58,688 bases of DNA, taken from an uncultured Sphingomonadales bacterium. Lineage in GTDB: Bacteria; Pseudomonadota; Alphaproteobacteria; Sphingomonadales; Sphingomonadaceae. Where the stretch lies: positions 1 through 58,688 of the forward strand of contig CALMZE010000159.1 in assembly GCA_937870585.1 (NCBI GenBank). Reading direction: 5' to 3'. Position 1 is the first letter of the stretch, and every line of letters starts with the position of its first letter. The notes under the pieces were generated by a model, which saw only the letters and a program-made list of their open reading frames with translations, was not told where the DNA came from and made no database searches. Position numbers and translations under genes: made by a program. Shown one piece after another: positions 42,469-50,306 of this stretch.

Positions 42469-44483
42469 TTCACGCTCCTCGAAAGATAGGCCGCTTCATG
42501 GATGGCATTGCCATAGGACCGGACTTCGCGCGCATCGCCGATCACATGCAGCGTCACCGGTGAGTTGCTGAGCGCCTGCGCCAGATCATCAAGCGGACGC
42601 CGCCCCGAGGCGATGACCAGCGTATCGGCCTGCGCGGTGACGCTGCCATCCGTACCCTTGAACACCACCTCGCCCGCGCCCACGCTTTCGAGCGTCAGAC
42701 CGGTTTCGGCAGCAACACCTGCGAACGCCATCATGCCCATGATCGCCCAGACGCGCGAGCCGACATAGTTGGCGGGCGCATAGGCTGGACCCGCGTCGAT
42801 CAAGCGCACCTCATGACCACGCAGCTTGAGATCAATCGCCAGCTCCGCGCCTTCTGCGGCACCATAGATGATGACGCTCTTGCCGACCGTCTTGGGGTTT
42901 TCGCGCGCCATGACTTCATCGAGCCGTGCGGCAAAGCCCGAAGCGCGGGCTTCCGCGAGGCCCGCCACGTCAATCTCGACCGGCGTCGCCCCGGTGGCGA
43001 TGACCACCACATCGGGCTTCTCCGCCGTGATCGTGGCAACATCGGCATCCACGCCCAGCCGCACATCGACACCGCTCTTGGCGATCATGGTGCGGTGATA
43101 TTCGGGCTGGTAGCGCAGCATTTCCATGTTGGGCAGGCCGGGATAATTGCCCGCCCAGTCCATCGCGCCGCCGAGCGTGTTCGAACGTTCGAACAGCACG
43201 ACCTTGTGGCCGATCTCGTCCGCCGTCAACGCATATTCCATGCCGCCCGAACCGCCGCCGACCACGACAATCGTCTTGGGCTTGCGTGTCGGGATGATGC
43301 GATATTCATCGTCGCGCCCGAACACCGGATTCTGGGCGGAACCCGCCCAGCCCTTGCCGAAGATATTGCCTTGCAGCAGCGATGCGCCGGTGTGCGTGGA
43401 CAGGCGGATTTCATCCTCCCGCCCAGTGCGCATCTTTTCAGGGAAATCCGGGTCATCGAGCGAAAGGCGGCAGACACCTGCGAAGTCCGCGCCCGCCTCA
43501 TCCACCATCGCATTGAGATGCTTGGGCGTGATGAGATTGGCAGAGCCGATCAGAGGCATATCAATGCCGCGCTTTTGCAGGGCGGCGCGCAGCGTCTGGA
43601 TATTATCCTTGTTCACCACCTTGGGGGTGTAGAAAGACGGACCGATGAATTCGGTCGAGTGAATATCTGCCCGCCGACTTGGCGCACCGAGCATCGAACC
43701 GAAAGTACAATCGAGCGCCGCAATCCCCAACGCGTGCAGGCGCGGGGCATAATGTTCGGCGAAATACTCAATGTCATACCCGCCTTCGAGATTCTCGTCG
43801 CAGCACAGGCGCGGGATGAGCGGAAAATCCTTGCCGCACAGTTCTTGCGTGCGCTTGATGATATTCTCGCAGAACAGGAAGCGGTCGGCATATATGTCCG
43901 TCCGGTCAACGTTCGACAGCAGCGACAGGTTCACATGCGGCAGCGAGCCGTGACAGAAATGGTAGGAGAGGAAGTCAAACCCCGCTTCCTTGGCCCGCCG
44001 CCCGGCCTGCGCGAAGCATTCGACCAGATCGTCATAGACTTCGGTGGGCACCACGCCGCTTTCGGGATTGCCGATCACATATTTGTTGGACGGCCCCCAA
44101 GCGACCGTGCCGGGGATCCAGCCCTTGCCCGGCGCGAGCGGAACGGTTGTCCCCAGCCCCGGAATGAGGCCGCCATAGAAAAGCTGAATGCCTGCAAGCG
44201 AGCCGTTATTCTTGATTTCCGCCACCGTATCGCGGAACTCGATGACATAATCCTCGTCATAGAGGCCGAGCATCCGTTCGTTGATCAACCCGTCGCGCCG
44301 CACGCAGGTTGCGCCCACGATCACAGCGGAATAGCCGCCCTTCGCAAGCGCGCCATAGGCCGCCGCCAGCCGCCGCGTGGCATAGCCCTGCGGATCAGAC
44401 ATGTTGAGTGTGGTGGGAACGTGGATGATGCGGTTCTTGAAACGGAGTCCCCCCGCTTCGAACGGCTCGAACAATGTGCTCAC
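42465..44483 (-). CDS. Divergent Old-Yellow-Enzyme / 2,4-dienoyl-CoA reductase-like flavoprotein lacking the 4Fe-4S cysteines
   Basis: 672 residues. N-terminal OYE TIM barrel (FEPFEAGGLRFKNRIIHVPTT; RLAAAYGALAKGGYSAVIVG) and C-terminal FAD/NAD(P) domain (IVVVGGGSGGMEYALTA near 406-420, VVVIATGATPVEID, VIIYGAAEGAELAIDL). This is the FadH/BaiCD/TMADH architecture. The characteristic C-x2-C-x3-C...C cluster that should follow GREDEIR is missing: residues 361-390 (STHTGASLLQGNIFGKGW...) contain no cysteine. The active-site loop also differs (YHFCHGSLPHVNLSLLS in place of the usual GAHGYL...FLSP). GTG start at 44483 with AGGAGAGG upstream. It may therefore shuttle electrons differently or reduce an unusual enone. 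First gene of the operon; TetR divergent. Confidence 0.85.
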   Translation of the reverse strand: MSTLFEPFEAGGLRFKNRIIHVPTTLNMSDPQGYATRRLAAAYGALAKGGYSAVIVGATCVRRDGLINERMLGLYDEDYVIEFRDTVAEIKNNGSLAGIQLFYGGLIPGLGTTVPLAPGKGWIPGTVAWGPSNKYVIGNPESGVVPTEVYDDLVECFAQAGRRAKEAGFDFLSYHFCHGSLPHVNLSLLSNVDRTDIYADRFLFCENIIKRTQELCGKDFPLIPRLCCDENLEGGYDIEYFAEHYAPRLHALGIAALDCTFGSMLGAPSRRADIHSTEFIGPSFYTPKVVNKDNIQTLRAALQKRGIDMPLIGSANLITPKHLNAMVDEAGADFAGVCRLSLDDPDFPEKMRTGREDEIRLSTHTGASLLQGNIFGKGWAGSAQNPVFGRDDEYRIIPTRKPKTIVVVGGGSGGMEYALTADEIGHKVVLFERSNTLGGAMDWAGNYPGLPNMEMLRYQPEYHRTMIAKSGVDVRLGVDADVATITAEKPDVVVIATGATPVEIDVAGLAEARASGFAARLDEVMARENPKTVGKSVIIYGAAEGAELAIDLKLRGHEVRLIDAGPAYAPANYVGSRVWAIMGMMAFAGVAAETGLTLESVGAGEVVFKGTDGSVTAQADTLVIASGRRPLDDLAQALSNSPVTLHVIGDAREVRSYGNAIHEAAYLSRSVK

Positions 44484-44527
44484 GATGTGCCTCTCCTGGG
44501 GCCGACGGGGGAATCGCCCGCCGGGAT

Positions 44528-44560
44528 TAAGTCGTTTGACCTAATGCGGAGACTGACTTA
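44528..44560. promoter_or_regulatory. Candidate TetR operator between the FadH-like gene and its divergent regulator
   Basis: Half-sites TAAGTC (44528-44533) and GACTTA (44555-44560), an inverted pair within the 89-nt divergent gap. The wide spacing makes this weaker than a normal TetR dyad. TTGACC (44535-44540) lies 17 nt before TACTTC, so the regulator mRNA might be almost leaderless. Confidence 0.35.
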
Positions 44561-44572
44561 CTTCCCCATGCG

Positions 44573-45226
44573 ATGCAAGCCCAATCAGAGCCCCTTGCGA
44601 CGAATAACGACAGCGACACGCGCCGCGCGTTGAAGCGTGTGGCGCGGCGCCTTTTTGCCGAGCGCGGAATCCGCCCGGTCTCCGTTCGCGAGATCGCGCG
44701 TGAGGCCGGGCAGCGCAATCAGGGGGCGGTTGCCTATCACTTTGGAACCAAGGAAGCGCTTGTTGTCGAGCTGCTGACCGAAGGCGCGGAGCGCATCGAA
44801 ACGCGCCGCCGCGCCATGTTGGACGCGATGGAGGCCGAGGGTGGCCCGACGACGCTCGAAGAGGCGGTGAAGGCCATCGTCATGCCGTCCGCCAGCTTTT
44901 CGGATGAAGATTCGGAATATGGCTCGCACTTCAACCGCTTCCTCTTGCAGCTCGATGCGGCCGATCCGCGCTTTGTGGACCGTCATCTGGAGGGGCGCTG
45001 GAGCGTCGCCTATCAGCGGTGCCTCGATCATATCCGTCGCCTGATGCCGGGGATGAGCCGCGCGGATCAGAACAGGCGCCTGCTTTTTCTGGGGGCCTAT
45101 GTGTCGGGCCTGCTCGCCAAGCGCGAGGAGATGATGGCCGATGCAGCGCAGGCCCACCCCACCTGGCGGGCACCCGCGACGCTGGCAGACATCATCCGCA
45201 CGGGATCGGCGCTGCTGAAAGCCTGA
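44573..45226 (+). CDS. TetR-family transcriptional regulator
   Basis: 217 residues. N-terminal HTH from about 15 (TRRALKRVARRLFAERGIRPVSVREIAREAGQRNQGAVAYHFGTKEALV). The C-terminal ligand domain (HFNRFLLQLDAADPRFVDRHLEGR) is typical of TetR members that control CoA-dependent degradation. Divergent to the FadH-like operon, so the most likely target is that promoter. Ligand probably an acyl-CoA intermediate, by analogy only. Confidence 0.87.
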   Translation: MQAQSEPLATNNDSDTRRALKRVARRLFAERGIRPVSVREIAREAGQRNQGAVAYHFGTKEALVVELLTEGAERIETRRRAMLDAMEAEGGPTTLEEAVKAIVMPSASFSDEDSEYGSHFNRFLLQLDAADPRFVDRHLEGRWSVAYQRCLDHIRRLMPGMSRADQNRRLLFLGAYVSGLLAKREEMMADAAQAHPTWRAPATLADIIRTGSALLKA

Positions 45227-45324
45227 TACCGTTTCTCGCCAATGCGAACGATAAATTGCCCCGAAATTGGCCGTGTTCCTGCCTCCGCCGGAGCGCGGAA
45301 TATGCCTGATGGGCCGCCTAAACC

Positions 45325-45356
45325 AAAAAATGTCCCGGACTGGGAAGTCCGGGACA
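45325..45356 (-). terminator. Terminator of the TonB-receptor gene
   Basis: TGTCCCGGACT-ggga-AGTCCGGGACA (45331-45356), an 11-bp perfect stem. On the minus strand it is followed by a run of six T at 45330-45325, 75 nt past the receptor stop. It also lies downstream of the convergent tetR, but lacks the T-run in that direction. Confidence 0.8.
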
Positions 45357-45430
45357 AGGCCCGCCTTTCAGGGGAGGAGAAGAAAGGCGGACAATGCCGT
45401 GGGGAGGGTGAAACCCTCCCCGTGGCGGGA

Positions 45431-47743
45431 TCAGAAGCGGCCGCGCAGCGTCACGCCATAGGTCCGGGGCTGGCCCAGATAGGCGTTGCGGTCATCACCC
45501 TGAAGCGGGGTGTTGAAGTGTGCGGTCGTATATTCCTTGTCGAACACGTTGTTCATGAACGCTTCGATCTGCCAGTTGCTGTCGATCTGCTTCAGGCCGA
45601 GGTTCATGTTGACCAGAGCGTAACCGTCCTGCGTCAGATCGTTCACCGGGTTGTCGAACACCTTGCTGGTGTACAGCGTCTGCACACGCGCGGTGAGCGC
45701 CATGCTGTCATTGATCGGCTGCTCCAGGCTCAGCGTCAGGTTGCCCGCGAATTTCGGCGCGGTCGAGAAGCGACGCTTGGACAGGTTGAGCAGGATCGGT
45801 GCCGCGCCAAAATTGGCTTCCGGCAACCAGGTCACGCCACCATTCAGCGTCAGTGCGTCAGAAAGCTTGAAGGTCTGTTCCAGTTCAAAGCCATAAACCT
45901 TCGCCGTGGGCGCGTTGATGATCTGGAACTGGAGGCCCAGGAACTGGGCGACCTGCAAATTCTTGATGCTGTTGTAGAACACCGCCGCGTTGGTGCGCGC
46001 ACGGCCACCCATCCAGTCAACCTTCGCACCCAGTTCAAAACCGTTGATGGTTTCGGGCTTGTAGATCGGGGACTGGACGATCTTGGCTGAGCCGAACACC
46101 ACGCTGCCCGGAATGCCCGCCGCGTTCACGTCCAGATTGACGCCGCCCGCCTTGAAGCCACGGTTGAACGTCGCATAAACGTTCACATCTTCGTTTGGCT
46201 TGTACTGGAGACCCAGCGTGCCGCTCAGCGAATTGTTGGTGGTCTTCAGATCATAGGGCAGGCCCGGCATCACACCCGCCAGCGCCAGCGGATCGAACAG
46301 CGCATCGCGGAAGTTCTGCGTGAACTGATAACCAGTCTTGCGCTCGTTGGTGTAGCGCGCGCCGACGATGGCAGAAAGCTGGTCGGTGAGGTTCACATTC
46401 CAGTGCGTGAAGAACGCCAGAGACTTGACCTTTCCACCCATCTTTTCGTTGGAGAACAGGCCCGGTTTGGCGTTGGCGGTGCCAGCAGGCACGCCCGAAC
46501 CGCCGAACACGATGTCCCAATAGGTCTGGGCCTGCGTATCCCAACGCAGGTTGCGGCTCATCGTCAGGCGCTCAGCCGAATAGAAGGCACCCAGCACATA
46601 GTCTGCGCTGATGCCGCCTTCGATCTTGCCACTATAGGTGAGTTCCTGCGACCGGAAGCGCGAATCGAAATTCTCGTCCAGATCGAGGATGGTCGCACCG
46701 GAGAAGTCGGCGTCCTGAAGCTGATACAGCGTGTAACCACGGATCGCAGAGACGGAGGCCAGCGTGCCGTTGCCAATGTCGAATTCGGCACGCAGCGTCA
46801 TGCCATAGTCCTTGGAGCGGTTGATCGTCAGCGGGTTCACCACGGCTTCACGCGCGCCCATCTTCTTCGAAGGCAGCTTGAGGCCGTTGGCGAGCGTGAA
46901 AGCGTCGATCAGGCCCTGCGTGGCACCGGGCACCGAATCCCAGGTGGCGTAGCAGCAATCGCCCTTTGAACGGGCATAATCGCCGATCAGCAACACGCGG
47001 ATCGAATCGCTCGGTTCAACGAGGAACTGGCCCTTCACGCCCCAATCGTCATTGCCGTTGAGGTGGCCGCCATTCGGGTTGGACCAGCTGCCGCCGGTGC
47101 CCTGGAACACGGCTGCCAGACGCAGCGCTGCGATGTCACCCACGGGCAGGTTCACGGCACCGCGCGTCAGATAGGTGTCGTAATTGCCATAGCTGGCTTC
47201 CATATTGCCATTGATCGCGCCAATTTCCGGACGGGTGGAGTTGATCAGCACCGCACCGGCAGAGGTGTTCTTGCCGAACAGCGTGCCCTGCGGACCGCGC
47301 AGGATCTGGAGACCCGCCACATCCAGGAAGTTGGAGAGCGCCTGACCCGAACGGGTGCGATACACGCCGTCGATGAACACGCCCACAGCACCTTCAAAGG
47401 TCCGGGCGTTGCCAACGGTGCCGATGCCGCGAATCTGGATGTTCGACGTGCTCGACGCAATGTTGGTCGACCGGAACGAGATGGAGGGCGACAGGTTGTT
47501 GAGGTTCGTCACGTTGGTGATGCCCGCTGCGGCGAGCGATTCGGCATTGGCTGCCGTCACCGAAACCGGAACGTCCTGAATATTTTCATCGCGGCGTTGC
47601 GCGGTGACGACGATGTCTTCCAGAGCACCGGTGTCTTCTTCAGCAGCATCCTGCGCGGCGGCGACGCCCGGCTGGAACGACGCGAACGCGCCAATCACAA
47701 GCGCCAGCATCGATGGCGCGGACAAAGTTTTGATGGATCGCAT
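45431..47743 (-). CDS. TonB-dependent outer-membrane receptor
   Basis: 770 residues. Signal peptide MRSIKTLSAPSMLALVIGAFASFQPGVAAAQ, TonB box near DIVVTAQRRDENIQDVP, a plug domain (SITNV...GPQGTLFGKNTSAGAVLIN), and a beta-barrel ending YGVTLRGRF with the terminal aromatic residue needed for insertion. Family like those that import organic compounds rather than siderophores in sphingomonads; no siderophore biosynthesis or lytic gene is adjacent. ATG at 47743 has GGGAG about seven nt upstream (an earlier ATG at 47749 overlaps it too closely). A palindrome sits in its promoter. Likely takes up the substrate of the neighbouring CoA-pathway genes, by context. Confidence 0.92.
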   Translation of the reverse strand: MRSIKTLSAPSMLALVIGAFASFQPGVAAAQDAAEEDTGALEDIVVTAQRRDENIQDVPVSVTAANAESLAAAGITNVTNLNNLSPSISFRSTNIASSTSNIQIRGIGTVGNARTFEGAVGVFIDGVYRTRSGQALSNFLDVAGLQILRGPQGTLFGKNTSAGAVLINSTRPEIGAINGNMEASYGNYDTYLTRGAVNLPVGDIAALRLAAVFQGTGGSWSNPNGGHLNGNDDWGVKGQFLVEPSDSIRVLLIGDYARSKGDCCYATWDSVPGATQGLIDAFTLANGLKLPSKKMGAREAVVNPLTINRSKDYGMTLRAEFDIGNGTLASVSAIRGYTLYQLQDADFSGATILDLDENFDSRFRSQELTYSGKIEGGISADYVLGAFYSAERLTMSRNLRWDTQAQTYWDIVFGGSGVPAGTANAKPGLFSNEKMGGKVKSLAFFTHWNVNLTDQLSAIVGARYTNERKTGYQFTQNFRDALFDPLALAGVMPGLPYDLKTTNNSLSGTLGLQYKPNEDVNVYATFNRGFKAGGVNLDVNAAGIPGSVVFGSAKIVQSPIYKPETINGFELGAKVDWMGGRARTNAAVFYNSIKNLQVAQFLGLQFQIINAPTAKVYGFELEQTFKLSDALTLNGGVTWLPEANFGAAPILLNLSKRRFSTAPKFAGNLTLSLEQPINDSMALTARVQTLYTSKVFDNPVNDLTQDGYALVNMNLGLKQIDSNWQIEAFMNNVFDKEYTTAHFNTPLQGDDRNAYLGQPRTYGVTLRGRF

Positions 47744-47773
47744 GATCATCTCCCTGATTTTTATGGTCGTGGG

Positions 47774-47802
47774 CGACTAGTTATGATGATTCATAACGTC
47801 AA
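47774..47802 (-). promoter_or_regulatory. TonB-receptor promoter with TetR-type operator in its spacer
   Basis: On the minus strand TTGACG (47802-47797) and TAGTCG (47779-47774) are 17 nt apart. The spacer carries GTTATGA-tgat-TCATAAC, a perfect 7-bp dyad at 47780-47797. Binding there would block RNA polymerase. The adjacent divergent tetR at 47872 is the obvious repressor candidate. Confidence 0.6.
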
Positions 47803-47871
47803 GAGCGGCCAAGGCGAGTTTTGGGTGAGCAAAAGGTTGACGTTACGGAAGTTCGCGCCAAACTGTGCCGG

Positions 47872-48525
47872 ATGAACGCCGACACGCATTTCCTGATGGA
47901 CGCCCGCCCCCGCCGACTCACGCGCAGAGGGGCTGAAACTCGTGATCGCATTCTCGATGCGATGGTCACCTGTACCGTCCGGTCAGGCTTTGCCGTGACG
48001 ACCATTGAGCATGTGATGCAAGAGGCCGGGCTGAGCCGGGGATCGGTTTTGCACCAGTTTCCGACGCGCGTGGCGCTCGCTGCGGAAACGGCCAAGCGCT
48101 GCATGTACAGCGTGATGGACGCCTCCGATGCGTTGGCCGTTGCCATAGCGGACCCATATGAGCGCTTTGCCGATTATCCTCGCATCATGTGGGAAACCCA
48201 GTCCAGCCCGGAAGGTCTGGCCTTTACAGACATTTTGTTGACGATGCGCTGGGACCGCGAATTGGCGAGCGCGCTGCAATCCATTGCGTCGCAGGTCGAG
48301 CAGGACATTCATGACGCCTTTGTGCGCATGGCAGCTGAAGCTGGCTTTTCAGACACCGAAGCAGTGGTTCCCCATGGCTGGCTGTTGCTCGCCAATGTGC
48401 GCGGCTTGTTGATGGAACACGCACTCAACCCCAACCGCCCCATGATTCTGGAAGCCATCAACCTGATGAAAACCAACCACCGGGCCTTTTGCGAACGGAT
48501 GCGCGCGGCGAGCATCGCTAACTAG
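47872..48525 (+). CDS. TetR-family transcriptional regulator
   Basis: 217 residues from ATG 47872 (another start at 47896 or a longer TTG-start reading from 47821 are possible). HTH TRRGAETRDRILDAMVTCTVRSGFAVTTIEHVMQEAGLSRGSVLHQFPTRVAL at about 17-70 (positions shown approximate). The C-terminal domain is TetR_C-like. Divergent from the TonB receptor whose promoter carries a dyad; it lies before an acyl-CoA ligase on the same strand. The start is not fixed by a good ribosome-binding site. Confidence 0.82.
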   Translation: MNADTHFLMDARPRRLTRRGAETRDRILDAMVTCTVRSGFAVTTIEHVMQEAGLSRGSVLHQFPTRVALAAETAKRCMYSVMDASDALAVAIADPYERFADYPRIMWETQSSPEGLAFTDILLTMRWDRELASALQSIASQVEQDIHDAFVRMAAEAGFSDTEAVVPHGWLLLANVRGLLMEHALNPNRPMILEAINLMKTNHRAFCERMRAASIAN

Positions 48526-48689
48526 TCACGCCTGACATTTTCCCATTGCATTCGCCGGGATGCGCTTACACAATTTGACTGGTCTGACCGATCCGCAAGA
48601 CAGGACCGGCAGGCAGGACGAGGATGCACCCAGCCCGTGGGCTGGCCAGAACGCCGCACGCAAGCGGGCCATGATGGTGGAGGATGGAT

Positions 48690-50306
48690 ATGACCAATCA
48701 TAATTTCGGCGATGTGGCCGATGCGGTTGAAGCCGTAATCGATCCCCAAGCACTGGCCTATGCGCATGGCGATCGCATCATCCGCTGGGGAGAAGCCTCC
48801 CAGCGCAGCAATCGACTGGCCCGCGCTTTCCTGTCCGCTGCACAAACCGGAGACAAGGTGGCGCATTATATGCGCAATCATCACGCCTATATGGAAACCA
48901 CTTTTGCCAGCTTCAAAGCACGGCTGGCCCATGTGAACATCAACTATCGCTATCGCCCGGCGGAAGTGGCCTACATCATTGAAAATTCGGACGCCGCAAT
49001 CGTCGTTTATGGGGCCGAATTCCGCGATATCGTCGCCGAAATCAGGGATCAGCTCCCCCTCGTGAAATTATGGGTGGAAGTGGCGGATGGCGCGCCCGTT
49101 GCCGATTTCGCGCAGGATTTCGAGACTCTCGCCAGTTCAGGCGATGGCAGTCCGCTCGGCATAACCCGCTCGGCAGATGATCTGTTCCTGCTCTACACCG
49201 GCGGTACGACCGGGATGCCCAAGGGGGTCATGTGGCCGCAGGGCCAGTTGCGCGAAGTCCAGCTGATCGGCGCGCGCACCGAGGGGCTGGTGCGCGAAAC
49301 GCTGGAGGATGTGCAGACCGCGATCCGCACCAACGGCCCCGGCCCGGCCTTCCTGCCCGCCTGCCCGCTGATGCACGGCACTGGCTTCTTCACCGCCATT
49401 TCCGCCATTCTGGGCGGCGGCGCGATCATCACCCTGCCCGGCCACAGCCTTGATCCGCACGCGCTCTGGAAAACAGCGGAGACGTACAAGGCCGGGATTA
49501 TCGCTATTGTCGGCGACACCTTCGCCAAACCCATGCTGCGCGCGCTGGAGGAAAAGCCCGGCGCCTATGATCTCTCCAGCATCGCGGTCATCGTCTCCTC
49601 AGGCGTCATGTGGAGCCGCGAGGTCAAGCTCGCCATGCTCGATCATATCCCGCAGGTCGCGCTGACTGACAGTTTCGGGTCGTCCGAAGCAGTCGGCTTC
49701 GGCACGTCGATTACGACCAAGGACGGAGAGTCGCAGACCGCCCGTTTCGTCATCGGCCCGCGCTGCAAGGTGTTTGACGAAAATGATGAGGAAGTGGTGC
49801 CCGGCAGCGGCCAATCCGGAATAATCGGAATCGGAGAGCCGATTCCGCTCGGTTATTACAAAGACCCCGAAAAGACCGAAAAGACGTTCCGCACGATCAG
49901 GGGCATCCGCTATTCCATGCCCGGCGACCATTGCATTGTGGAAGCAGACGGATCACTCACCCTGCTCGGGCGGGGGAGCGCGACGATCAACACCGGTGGC
50001 GAAAAGGTCTTCCCCGAGGAAGTGGAAGAGGTGCTGAAACTGCACCCGCAGGTGGAGGATACGCTGGTGGTAGGCGTGCCCGATGAACGCTGGGGTCAGG
50101 CTGTTGTTGCCGTGATCGTCACGCCCGAAGGCGTATCGCCTGATGAGGCGGAAATCCGGGATCATGTCCGCGCCACGCTTGCACCGTACAAGGTGCCCAA
50201 ACATGTCTGGACAGCCGGAGCGACAGCGCTGCGCGCGCCGAATGGCAAGGCCGACTATAAGGCGGCGGCTGCCGTGGCACTGGAGCGGCTGGCGAGTCTC
50301 AGCTGA
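48690..50306 (+). CDS. Acyl-CoA synthetase / fatty-acid-CoA ligase family
   Basis: 538 residues, a second ANL ligase. P-loop LLYTGGTTGMPKGVMWP near 170-185, FGSSEAVGFGTS, LLGRGSATINTGGEKVFPEEVEEVLK, and the catalytic Lys in RAPNGKADYK near the C-terminus. Relatives occur as CoA ligases for long, terpenoid or steroid acids. ATG at 48690 is chosen: GGAGG lies six nt upstream, whereas ATG 48684 is immediately adjacent to it. Its stop overlaps the ppx-like gene by 8 nt (convergent). Likely makes the CoA ester of the compound imported by the TonB receptor. Confidence 0.9.
   Translation: MTNHNFGDVADAVEAVIDPQALAYAHGDRIIRWGEASQRSNRLARAFLSAAQTGDKVAHYMRNHHAYMETTFASFKARLAHVNINYRYRPAEVAYIIENSDAAIVVYGAEFRDIVAEIRDQLPLVKLWVEVADGAPVADFAQDFETLASSGDGSPLGITRSADDLFLLYTGGTTGMPKGVMWPQGQLREVQLIGARTEGLVRETLEDVQTAIRTNGPGPAFLPACPLMHGTGFFTAISAILGGGAIITLPGHSLDPHALWKTAETYKAGIIAIVGDTFAKPMLRALEEKPGAYDLSSIAVIVSSGVMWSREVKLAMLDHIPQVALTDSFGSSEAVGFGTSITTKDGESQTARFVIGPRCKVFDENDEEVVPGSGQSGIIGIGEPIPLGYYKDPEKTEKTFRTIRGIRYSMPGDHCIVEADGSLTLLGRGSATINTGGEKVFPEEVEEVLKLHPQVEDTLVVGVPDERWGQAVVAVIVTPEGVSPDEAEIRDHVRATLAPYKVPKHVWTAGATALRAPNGKADYKAAAAVALERLASLS

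Noticed and set aside
42465-44483. Calling this gene fadH outright
   Set aside because: The cluster cysteines and the usual substrate loop are missing, so a named function would overstate the evidence.
42813-44633. 606-codon open frame antisense to the FadH-like gene and running over the tetR start
   Set aside because: No family features and it overlaps two well-supported genes. Codon pattern is that of a shadow.
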